Assembly (NCBI GenBank): GCA_964057225.1
Contig: OZ059896.1
Span: 6,014,001 to 6,078,000 of the forward strand
Direction: 5' to 3'
From: Auanema rhodensis
Taxonomy: Eukaryota > Nematoda > Chromadorea > Rhabditida > Rhabditidae
Length of the DNA stretch: 64,000 nt
This document shows positions 48,801 to 61,400 of the stretch, in pieces (positions within the stretch are counted from its first letter, which is position 1; every line of letters starts with the position of its first letter). The notes below the pieces were generated by a model. That model saw only the letters and a list, made by a program, of their open reading frames with translations. It was not told the DNA's origin and made no database searches. A program made the translations under genes and the position numbers.

Positions 48801-51800
48801 TTTGAAATTTACGTGAACTTTAATTTATGCTAATTAAATGTACACGTGATGTGCACTTGGTATGTAACTCGCTTCACGTGACAGATAAAGAGATGCGGTT
48901 TTCAAAATCAGATTCCCCATGTCCATATTAGTCTAAAAACAAATTTTTATTGATATTGGTGCATGGTAACCATGACTTTGAAATTTACGTGAACTTTAAT
49001 TTATGCTAATTAAATGTACATGTGATGTGCACCTGGTATGTAACTCGCTTCACGTGAAAGATAAAAAGATGCGGTTTTCAAAATTAGATTCCCCATGTCC
49101 ATATTAGTCTAAAAACAAATTTTTATTCATATTGGTGCTTGGTAACCATGACTTTGAAATTTACGTGAACTTTAATTTATGCTAATTAAATATAAACGTG
49201 ATGTGCACTTGGTATGTAACTCGCTTCACGTGGAAAATAAAGAGATGCGGTTTTCAAAATTAGATTCCCCATTTCCATATTAGTCTAAAAACAAATTTTT
49301 ATTGATATTGGTGCATGGTAACCATGACTTTGAAATTTACGTGAACTTTAATTTATGCTAATTAAATGTACACGTGATGTGCACTTGGTATGTCACTCGC
49401 TTCACGTGAAAGATGAAGAGATGCGGTTTTCAAAATTAGATTCCCCATGTCCATATTAGTCTAAAAACAAATTTTTATTGATATTGGTGCATGGTAACCA
49501 TGACTTTGAAATTTACGTGTACTTTAATTTATGCTAATTAAATGTACACGTGATGTGCACTTGGTATGTAACTCGCTTCACGTGAAAGATAAAGAGATGC
49601 GGTTTTCAAAATTAGATTCCCCATGTCCATATTAGTCTAAAAACAAATTTTTATTGATATTGGTGCATGGTAACCATGACTTTGAATATTACGTGAACTT
49701 TAATTTATGCTAATTAAATGTACACGTGATGTGCACTTGGTATGTAACTTGCTTCACGTGAAAGATAAAGAGATGCGGTTTTCAAAATTAGATTCCCCAT
49801 GTCCATATTAGTCTAAAAACAAATTTTTATTCATATTGGTGCATGGTAACCATGACTTTGAAATTTACGTGAACTTTAATTTATGCTAATTAAATGTAGA
49901 CGTGATGTGCACTTGGTATGTAACTCGCTTCACGTGAAAGATAAAGAGATGCTGTTTTTAAAATTAGATTCCCCATGTCCATATTAGTCTAAAAACAAAT
50001 TTTTATTGATATTGGTGCATGGTAACCATGACTTTGAAATTTACGTGAACATTAATTTATGCTAATTAAATATACACGTGATGTGCACTTGGTATGTAAC
50101 TCGCTTCACGTGAAAGATAAAGAGATGCTGTTTTTAAAATTAGATTCCCCATGTCCATATTAGTCTAAAAACAAATTTTTATTCATATTGGTGCATGGTA
50201 ACCATGACTTTGAAATTTACGTGAACTTTAATTTATGCTAATTAAATGTACACGTGATGTGCACTTGGTATGTAACTCGCTTCACGTGAAAGATAAAGAG
50301 ATGCTGTTTTTAAAATTAGATTCCCCATGTCCATATTAGTCTAAAAACGAATTTTTATTGATATTGGTGCATGGTAACCATGATTTTGAAATTTACGTGA
50401 ACTTTAATTTATGCTAATTAAATGTACATGTGATGTGCACCTGGTATGTAACTCGCTTCACGTGAAAGACAAAAAAATAAGGTTTTCAAAATTAGATTCC
50501 CCATGTCCATATTAGTCTAAAAACGAATTTTTATTCATATTGGTGCTTGGTAACCATGACTTTGAAATTTACGTGAACTTTAATTTATGCTAATTAAATA
50601 TAAACGTGATGTGCACTTGGTATGTAACTCGCTTCACGCGGAAAATGAAGAGATGCGGTTTTCAAAATTAGATTCCCCATGTCCATATTAGTCTAAAAAC
50701 AAATTTTTATTGATATTGGTGCATGGTAACCATGACTTTGAAATTTACGTGAACTTTAATTTATGCTAATTAAATGTACACGTGATGTGCACTTGATATG
50801 TAACTCGCTTCACGTGAAAGATAAAAAGATGCGGTTTTCAAAATTAGATTCCCCATGTCCATATTAGTCTAAAAACAAATTTTAATTCATATTGGTGCAT
50901 GGTAACCATGACTTTGAAATTTACGTGAACTTTAATTTATGCTAATTAAATGTACATGTGGTGTGCACCTGGTATGTAACTCGCTTCACGTGAAAGATAA
51001 AAAGATGCGGTTTTCAAAATTAGATTCCCCATGTCCATATTAGTCGAAAAACAAATTTTTATTCATATTGGTGCATGGTAACCATGACTTTGAAATTTAC
51101 GTGAACTTTAATTTATGCTAATTAAATGTACACGTGATGTGCACTTGATATGTAACTCGCTTCACGTGAAAGATAAAAAGATGCGGTTTTCAAAATTAGA
51201 TTCCCCATGTCCATATTAGTCTAAAAACAAATTTTAATTCATATTGGTGCATGGTAACCATGACTTTGAAATTTACGTGAACTTTAATTTATGCTAATTA
51301 AATGTACATGTGGTGTGCACCTGGTATGTAACTCGCTTCACGTGAAAGATAAAAAGATGCGGTTTTCAAAATTAGATTCCCCATGTCCATATTAGTCGAA
51401 AAACAAATTTTTATTCATATTGGTGCATGGTAACCATGACTTTGAAATTTACGTGAACTTTAATTTATGCTAATTAAATGTACACGTGATGTGCACTTGG
51501 TATGTAACTCGCTTCACGTGAAAGATAAAGAGATGCTGTTTTTAAAATTAGATTCCCCATGTCCATATTAGTCTAAAAACAAATTTTTATTGATATTGGT
51601 GCATGGTAACCATGACTTTGAAATTTACGTGAACATTAATTTATGCTAATTAAATATACACGTGATGTGCACTTGGTATGTAACTCGCTTCACGTGAAAG
51701 ATAAAGAGATGCGGTTTTCAAAATTAGATTCCCCATGTCCATATTAGTCTAAAAACGAATTTTTATTGATATTGGTGCATGGTAACCATGATTTTGAAAT

Positions 51801-52499
51801 TTACGTGAACTTTAATTTATGCTAATTAAATGTACATGTGATGTGCACTTGGTATGTAACTCGCTTCACGTGAAAGATAAAGAGATGCGGTTTTCAAAAT
51901 TAGATTCCCCATGTCCATATTAGTCTAAAAACGAATTTTTATTGATATTGGTGCATGGTAACCATGATTTTGAAATTTACGTGAACTTTAATTTATGCTA
52001 ATTAAATGTACATGTGATGTGCACCTGGTATGTAACTCGCTTCACGTGAAAGACAAAAAAATAAGGTTTTCAAAATTAGATTCCCCATGTCCATATTAGT
52101 CTAAAAACGAATTTTTATTCATATTGGTGCTTGGTAACCATGACTTTGAAATTTACGTGAACTTTAATTTATGCTAATTAAATATAAACGTGATGTGCAC
52201 TTGGTATGTAACTCGCTTCACGCGGAAAATAAAGAGATGCGGTTTTCAAAATTAGATTCCCCATGTCCATATTAGTCTAAAAACAAATTTTTATTGATAT
52301 TGGTGCATGGTAACCATGACTTTGAAATTTACGTGAACTTTAATTTATGCTAATTAAATGTACACGTGATGTGCACTTGGTATGTCACTCGCTTCACGTG
52401 AAAGATGAAGAGATGCGGTTTTCAAAATTAGATTCCCCATGTCCAAATTAGTCTAAAAACAAATTTTTATTGATATTGGTGCATGGTAACCATGACTTT

Positions 52500-54280
52500 G
52501 AAATTTACGGGTACTTTAATTTATGCTAATTAAACGTACACGTGATGTGCACTTGGTATGTAACTCGCTTCACGTGAAAGATAAAGAGATGCGGTTTTCA
52601 AAATTAGATTCCCCATGTCCATATTAGTCTAAAAACAAATTTTTATTGATATTGGTTCATGGTAACCATGACTTTGAAATTTACGTGAACTTTAATTTAT
52701 GCTAATTAAATGTACACGTGATGTGCACTTGGTATGTAACTCGCTTCACGTGAAAGATAAAGAGATGCGGTTTTCAAAATTAGATTCCCCATTTCCATAT
52801 TAGTCTAAAAACAAATTTTTATTGATATTGGTGCATGGTAACCATGACTTTGAAATTTACGTGAACTTTAATTTATGCTAATTAAATGTGCACGTGATGT
52901 GCACTTGGTATGTAACTCGCTTCACGTGAAAGATAAAGAGATGCGGTTTTCAAAATTAGATTTCTCATGTCCATATTAGTCTTAAAACAAATTTTTATTG
53001 ATATTGGTGCATGGTAACCATGACTTTGAAATTTACGTGAACTTTAATTTATGCTAATTAAATGTACACGTGATGTGCACTTGGTATGTCACTCGCTTCA
53101 CGTGAAAGATGAAGAGATGCGGTTTTCAAAATTAGATTCCCCATGTCCATATTAATCTAAAAACAAATTTTTATTGATATTGGTGCATGGTAACCATGAC
53201 TTTAAAATTTACGTGTACTTTAATTTATGCTAATTAAATGTACACGTGATGTGCACTTGGTATGTAACTCGCTTCACGTGAAAGATAAAGAGATGCGGTT
53301 TTCAAAATTAGATTCCCCATGTCCATATTAGTCTAAAAACAAATTTTTATTGATATTGGTGCATGGTAACCATGACTTTGAAATTTACGTGAACTTTAAT
53401 TTATGCTAATTAAATGTAGACGTGATGTGCACTTGGTATGTAACTCGCTTCACGTGAAAGATAAAGAGATGCGGTTTTCAAAATTAGATTCCCCATGTCC
53501 ATATTAGTCTAAAAACAAATTTTTATTGATATTGGTTCATGGTAACCATGACTTTGAAATTTACGTGAACTTTAATTTATGCTAATTAAATGTACACGTG
53601 ATGTGCACTTGGTATGTAACTCGCTTCACGTGAAAGATAAAGAGATGCGGTTTTCAAAATTAGATTCCCCATTTCCATATTAGTCTAAAAACAAATTTTT
53701 ATTGATATTGGTGCATGGTAACCATGACTTTGAAATTTACGTGAACTTTAATTTATGCTAATTAAATGTGCACGTGATGTGCACTTGGTATGTAACTCGC
53801 TTCACGTGAAAGATAAAGAGATGCGGTTTTCAAAATTAGATTTCTCATGTCCATATTAGTCTTAAAACAAATTTTTATTGATATTGGTGCATGGTAACCA
53901 TGACTTTGAAATTTACGTGAACTTTAATTTATGCTAATTAAATGTACACGTGATGTGCACTTGGTATGTCACTCGCTTCACGTGAAAGATGAAGAGATGC
54001 GGTTTTCAAAATTAGATTCCCCATGTCCATATTAATCTAAAAACAAATTTTTATTGATATTGGTGCATGGTAACCATGACTTTAAAATTTACGTGTACTT
54101 TAATTTATGCTAATTAAATGTACACGTGATGTGCACTTGGTATGTAACTCGCTTCACGTGAAAGATAAAGAGATGCGGTTTTCAAAATTAGATTCCCCAT
54201 GTCCATATTAGTCTAAAAACAAATTTTTATTGATATTGGTGCATGGTAACCATGACTTTGAAATTTACGTGAACTTTAAT
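52500..54280 (+). repeat. Five-monomer tandem repeat (period 880 bp)
   Basis: The order GGTTCATGG, CCCATTTCC, AAATGTGCACGTG, TTTCTCATG/GTCTTAAAAC, TGTCACTCG/ATTAATCT, GACTTTAAAATTTACGTGTAC repeats exactly at 880 bp (TTTCTCATG at 52,961 and 53,841). The same order also occurs once at 47.4-48.1 kb. Confidence 0.82.
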
Positions 54281-55136
54281 TTATGCTAATTAAATGTACA
54301 CGTGATGTGCACTTGGTATGTCACTCGCTTCACGTGAAAGATGAAGAGATGCGGTTTTCAAAATTAGATTCCCCATGTCCATATTAGTCTAAAAACAAAT
54401 TTTTATTGATATTGGTGCATGGTAACCATGACTTTGAAATTTACGTGTACTTTAATTTATGCTAATTAAACGTACACGTGATGTGCACTTGGTATGTAAC
54501 TCGCTTCACGTGAAAGATAAAGAGATGCGGTTTTCAAAATTAGATTCCCCATGTCCATATTAGTCTAAAAACAAATTTTTATTGATATTGGTTCATGGTA
54601 ACCATGACTTTGAAATTTACGTGAACTTTAATTTATGCTAATTAAATGTACACGTGATGTGCACTTGGTATGTAACTCGCTTCACGTGAAAGATAAAGAG
54701 ATGCGGTTTTCAAAATTAGATTCCCCATGTCCATATTAATCTAAAAACAAATTTTTATTGATATTGGTGCATGGTAACCATGACTTTAAAATTTACGTGT
54801 ACTTTAATTTATGCTAATTAAATGTACACGTGATGTGCACTTGGTATGTAACTCGCTTCACGTGAAAGATAAAGAGATGCGGTTTTCAAAATTAGAGTCC
54901 CCATTTCCATATTAGTCTAAAAACAAATTTTTATTGATATTGGTGCATGGTAACCATGACTTTGATATTTACGTGAACTTTAATTTATGCTAATTAAAAG
55001 TACACGTGATGTGCACTTGGTATGTAACTCGCTTCACGTGAAAGATAAAGAGATGCGGTTTTCACAATTAGATTCCCCATGTCCATATTAGTCTAAAAAC
55101 AAATTTTTATTGATATTGGTGCATGGTAACCATGAC

Positions 55137-55291
55137 TTTGAAATTTACGTGAACTTTAATTTATGCTAATTAAATGTACACGTGATGTGCACTTGGTATG
55201 TAACTCGCTTCAGTTTTCAAAATTAGATTCCCCATGTCCATATCAGTCTAAAAACAAATTTTTATTGATATTGGTGCATGGTAACCATGAC
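55137..55291 (+). repeat. 155-bp monomer with a 21-bp deletion, copy 2
   Basis: The junction is identical to copy 1, and the same neighbours follow (ATCAGTCTAAAA, GTGACAGATAAAG, AAAATCAGATTCC), as does the preceding TTCACAATTAG monomer. The spacing between the copies is 6,491 bp, which is 36 full monomers plus 155 bp. It is therefore a duplicate of the same event. Confidence 0.9.
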
Positions 55292-55499
55292 TTTGAAATT
55301 TACGTGAACTTTAATTTATGCTAATTAAATGTACACGTGATGTGCACTTGGTATGTAACTCGCTTCACGTGACAGATAAAGAGATGCGGTTTTCAAAATC
55401 AGATTCCCCATGTCCATATTAGTCTAAAAACAAATTTTTATTGATATTGGTGCATGGTAACCATGACTTTGAAATTTACGTGAACTTTAATTTATGCTA

Positions 55500-58400
55500 A
55501 TTAAATGTACATGTGATGTGCACTTGATATGTAACTCGCTTCACGTGAAAGATAAAAAGATGCGGTTTTCAAAATTAGATTCCCCATGTCCACATTAGTC
55601 TAAAAACAAATTTTTATTCATATTGGTGCATGGTAACCATGACTTTGAAATTTACGTGAACTTTAATTTATGCTAATTAAATGTACACGTGATGTGCACT
55701 TGGTATGTAACTCGCTTCACGTGAAAGATAAAAAGATAAGGTTTTCAAAATTAGATTCCCCATGTCCATATTAGTCTAAAAACAAATTTTTATTGATATT
55801 AGTGCATGGTAACCATGACTTTGAAATTTACGTGAACTTTAATTTATGCTAATTAAATGTACACTTGATGTGCACTTGATATGTAACTCGCTTCACGTGA
55901 AAGATAAAAAGATGCGGTTTTCAAAATTAGATTCCCCATGTCCATATTAGTCTAAAAACAAATTTTAATTCATATTGGTGCATGGTAACCATGACTTTGA
56001 AATTTACGTGAACTTTAATTTATGCTAATTAAATGTACACGTGATGTGCACTTGGTATGTCACTCGCTTCACGTGAAAGATGAAGAGATGCTGTTTTTAA
56101 AATTAGATTCCCCATGTCCATATTAGTCTAAAAACAAATTTTTATTGATATTGGTGCATGGTAACCATGACTTTGAAATTTACGTGAACTTTAATTTATG
56201 CTAATTAAATGTACACGTGATGTGCACCTGGTATGTAACTCGCTTCACGTGAAAGATAAAAAGATGCGGTTTTCAAAATTAGATTCCCCATGTCCATATT
56301 AGTCTAAAAACAAATTTTTATTCATATTGGTGCATGGTAACCATGACTTTGAAATTTACGTGAACTTTAATTTATGCTAATTAAATGTACATGTGATGTG
56401 CACCTGGTTTGTAACTCGCTTCACGTGAAAGATGAAGAGATGCTGTTTTTAAAATTAGATTCCCCATGTCCATATTAGTCTAAAAACAAATTTTTATTGA
56501 TATTGGTGCATGGTAACCATGACTTTGAAATTTACGTGAACTTTAATTTATGCTAATTAAATGTACACGTGATGTGCACTTGGTATGTCACTCGCTTCAC
56601 GTGAAAGATGAAGAGATGCTGTTTTCAAAATTAGATTCCCCATGTCCATATTAGTCTAAAAACAAATTTTAATTCATATTGGTGCATGGTAACCATGACT
56701 TTGAAATTTACGTGAACTTTAATTTATGCTAATTAAATGTACATGTGATGTGCACCTGGTATGTAACTCGCTTCACGTGAAAGATAAAAAGATGCGGTTT
56801 TCAAAATTAGATTCCCCATGTCCATATTAGTCTAAAAACAAATTTTTATTCATATTGGTGCATGGTAACCATGACTTTGAAATTTACGTGAACTTTAATT
56901 TATGCTAATTAAATGTACACGTGATGTGCACTTGGTATGTCACTCGCTTCACGTGAAAGATGAAGAGATGCTGTTTTTAAAATTAGATTCCCCATGTCCA
57001 TATTAGTCTAAAAACAAATTTTTATTGATATTGGTGCATGGTAACCATGACTTTGAAATTTACGTGAACTTTAATTTATGCTAATTAAATATACACGTGA
57101 TGTGCACTTGGTATGTAACTCGCTTCACGTGGAAAATAAAGAGATGCGGTTTTCAAAATTAGATTCCCCATTTCCATATTAGTCTAAAAACAAATTTTTA
57201 TTGATATTGGTGCATGGTAACCATGACTTTGAAATTTACGTGAACTTTAATTTATGCTAATTAAATATACACGTGATGTGCACTTGGTATGTAACTCGCT
57301 TCACGTGGAAAATAAAGAGATGCGGTTTTCAAAATTAGATTCCCCATTTCCATATTAGTCTAAAAACAAATTTTTATTGATATTGGTGCATGGTAACCAT
57401 GACTTTGAAATTTACGTGAACTTTAATTTATGCTAATTAAATGTACACGTGATGTGCACTTGGTATGTAACTCGCTTCACGTGAAAGATAAAGAGATGCG
57501 GTTTTCAAAATTAGATTCCCCATGTCCATATTAGTCTAAAAACAAATTTTTATTCATATTGGTTCATGGTAACCATGACTTTGAAATTTACGTGAACTTT
57601 AATTTATGCTAATTAAATGTACATGTGATGTGCACCTGGTTTGTAACTCGCTTCACGTGAAAGATGAAGAGATGCTGTTTTTAAAATTAGATTCCCCATG
57701 TCCATATTAGTCTAAAAACAAATTTTTATTGATATTGGTGCATGGTAACCATGACTTTGAAATTTACGTGAACTTTAATTTATGCTAATTAAATGTACAC
57801 GTGATGTGCACTTGGTATGTCACTCGCTTCACGTGAAAGATGAAGAGATGCTGTTTTCAAAATTAGATTCCCCATGTCCATATTAGTCTAAAAACAAATT
57901 TTAATTCATATTGGTGCATGGTAACCATGACTTTGAAATTTACGTGAACTTTAATTTATGCTAATTAAATGTACATGTGATGTGCACCTGGTATGTAACT
58001 CGCTTCACGTGAAAGATAAAAAGATGCGGTTTTCAAAATTAGATTCCCCATGTCCATATTAGTCTAAAAACAAATTTTTATTCATATTGGTGCATGGTAA
58101 CCATGACTTTGAAATTTACGTGAACTTTAATTTATGCTAATTAAATGTACACGTGATGTGCACTTGGTATGTCACTCGCTTCACGTGAAAGATGAAGAGA
58201 TGCTGTTTTTAAAATTAGATTCCCCATGTCCATATTAGTCTAAAAACAAATTTTTATTGATATTGGTGCATGGTAACCATGACTTTGAAATTTACGTGAA
58301 CTTTAATTTATGCTAATTAAATATACACGTGATGTGCACTTGGTATGTAACTCGCTTCACGTGGAAAATAAAGAGATGCGGTTTTCAAAATTAGATTCCC

Positions 58401-61400
58401 CATTTCCATATTAGTCTAAAAACAAATTTTTATTGATATTGGTGCATGGTAACCATGACTTTGAAATTTACGTGAACTTTAATTTATGCTAATTAAATGT
58501 ACACGTGATGTGCACTTGGTATGTCACTCGCTTCACGTGAAAGATGAAGAGATGCGGTTTTCAAAATTAGATTCCCCATGTCCATATTAGTCTAAAAACA
58601 AATTTTTATTGATATTGGTGCATGGTAACCATGACTTTGAAATTTACGTGTACTTTAATTTATGCTAATTAAATGTACACGTGATGTGCACTTGGTATGT
58701 AACTCGCTTCACGTGAAAGATAAAGAGATGCGGTTTTCAAAATTAGATTCCCCATGTCCATATTAGTCTAAAAACAAATTTTTATTCATATTCGTGCATG
58801 GTAACCATGACTTTGAAATTTACGTGAACTTTAATTTATGCTAATTAAATGTACATGTGATGTGCACCTGGTTTGTAACTCGCTTCACGTGAAAGATGAA
58901 GAGATGCTGTTTTTAAAATTAGATTCCCCATGTCCATATTAGTCTAAAAACAAATTTTTATTGATATTGGTGCATGGTAACCATGACTTTGAAATTTACG
59001 TGAACTTTAATTTATGCTAATTAAATGTACACGTGATGTGCACTTGGTATGTCACTCGCTTCACGTGAAAGATGAAGAGATGCTGTTTTCAAAATTAGAT
59101 TCCCCATGTCCATATTAGTCTAAAAACAAATTTTAATTCATATTGGTGCATGGTAACCATGACTTTGAAATTTACGTGAACTTTAATTTATGCTAATTAA
59201 ATGTACATGTGATGTGCACCTGGTATGTAACTCGCTTCACGTGAAAGATAAAAAGATGCGGTTTTCAAAATTAGATTCCCCATGTCCATATTAGTCTAAA
59301 AACAAATTTTTATTCATATTGGTGCATGGTAACCATGACTTTGAAATTTACGTGAACTTTAATTTATGCTAATTAAATAAACACGTGATGTGCACTTGGT
59401 ATGTCACTCGCTTCACGTGAAAGATGAAGAGATGCTGTTTTTAAAATTAGATTCCCCATGTCCATATTAGTCTAAAAACAAATTTTTATTGATATTGGTG
59501 CATGGTAACCATGACTTTGAAATTTACGTGAACTTTAATTTATGCTAATTAAATATACACGTGATGTGCACTTGGTATGTAACTCGCTTCACGTGGAAAA
59601 TAAAGAGATGCGGTTTTCAAAATTAGATTCCCCATTTCCATATTAGTCTAAAAACAAATTTTTATTGATATTGGTGCATGGTAACCATGACTTTGAAATT
59701 TACGTGAACTTTAATTTATGCTAATTAAATGTACACGTGATGTGCACTTGGTATGTAACTCGCTTCACGTGAAAGATAAAGAGATGCGGTTTTCAAAATT
59801 AGATTCCCCATTTCCATATTAGTCTAAAAACAAATTTTTATTGATATTGGTGCATGGTAACCATGACTTTGAAATTTACGTGAACTTTAATTTATGCTAA
59901 TTAAATATACACGTGATGTGCACTTGGTATGTAACTCGCTTCACGTGAAAGATAAAGAGATGCGGTTTTCAAAATTAGATTCCCCATGTCCATATTAGTC
60001 TAAAAACAAATTTTTATTGATATTGGTTCATGGTAACCATGACTTTGAAATTTACGTGAACTTTAATTTATGCTAATTAAATGTACACTTGATGTGCACT
60101 TGATATGTAACTCGCTTCACGTGAAAGATAAAAAGATGCGGTTTTCAAAATTAGATTCCCCATGTCCATATTAGTCTAAAAACAAATTTTAATTCATATT
60201 GGTGCATGGTAACCATGACTTTGAAATTTACGTGAACTTTAATTTATGCTAATTAAATGTACATGTGATGTGCACCTGGTATGTAACTCGCTTCACGTGA
60301 AAGATAAAAAGATGCGGTTTTCAAAATTAGATTCCCCATGTCCATATTAGTCTAAAAACAAATTTTTATTCATATTGGTGCATGGTAACCATGACTTTGA
60401 AATTTACGTGAACTTTAATTTATGCTAATTAAATGTACACGTGATGTGCACTTGGTATGTAACTCGCTTCACGTGAAAGATAAAAAGATAAGGTTTTCAA
60501 AATTAGATTCCCCATGTCCATATTAGTCTAAAAACAAATTTTTATTGATATTATTGCATGGTAACCATGACTTTGAAATTTACGTGAACTTTAATTTATG
60601 CTAATTAAATGTACACTTGATGTGCACTTGATATGTAACTCGCTTCACGTGAAAGATAAAAAGATGCGGTTTTCAAAATTAGATTCCCCATGTCCATATT
60701 AGTCTAAAAACAAATTTTAATTCATATTGGTGCATGGTAACCATGACTTTGAAATTTACGTGAACTTTAATTTATGCTAATTAAATGTACACGTGATGTG
60801 CACTTGGTATGTCACTCGCTTCACGTGAAAGATGAAGAGATGCTGTTTTTAAAATTAGATTCCCCATGTCCATATTAGTCTAAAAACAAATTTTTATTGA
60901 TATTGGTGCATGGTAACCATGACTTTGAAATTTACGTGAACTTTAATTTATGCTAATTAAATGTACACGTGATGTGCACCTGGTATGTAACTCGCTTCAC
61001 GTGAAAGATAAAAAGATGCGGTTTTCAAAATTAGATTCCCCATGTCCATATTAGTCTAAAAACAAATTTTTATTCATATTGGTGCATGGTAACCATGACT
61101 TTGAAATTTACGTGAACTTTAATTTATGCTAATTAAATGTACATGTGATGTGCACCTGGTTTGTAACTCGCTTCACGTGAAAGATGAAGAGATGCTGTTT
61201 TTAAAATTAGATTCCCCATGTCCATATTAGTCTAAAAACAAATTTTTATTGATATTGGTGCATGGTAACCATGACTTTGAAATTTACGTGAACTTTAATT
61301 TATGCTAATTAAATGTACACGTGATGTGCACTTGGTATGTCACTCGCTTCACGTGAAAGATGAAGAGATGCTGTTTTCAAAATTAGATTCCCCATGTCCA

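Larger units (their letters stand above)
45650..55500 (+). repeat. Large diverged duplication with nested repeats
   Basis: Rare marks recur in order: GAAAGACAAAAAAATAAGG (45,913, 50,468, 52,052), CACGCGGAAAATGAAGAG, CATGTGGTGTGCACC (near 46,403, 50,958 and 51,310; the last two are two monomers apart), ATTAAACGTACACG, TTTCTCATGTCC with GTCTTAAAAC, and the 155-bp monomers at 48,646 and 55,137. The distance 45,913-50,468 (4,555 bp) equals 25 full monomers plus the 155-bp one. The region thus holds about two copies with inner duplications. Confidence 0.75.
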
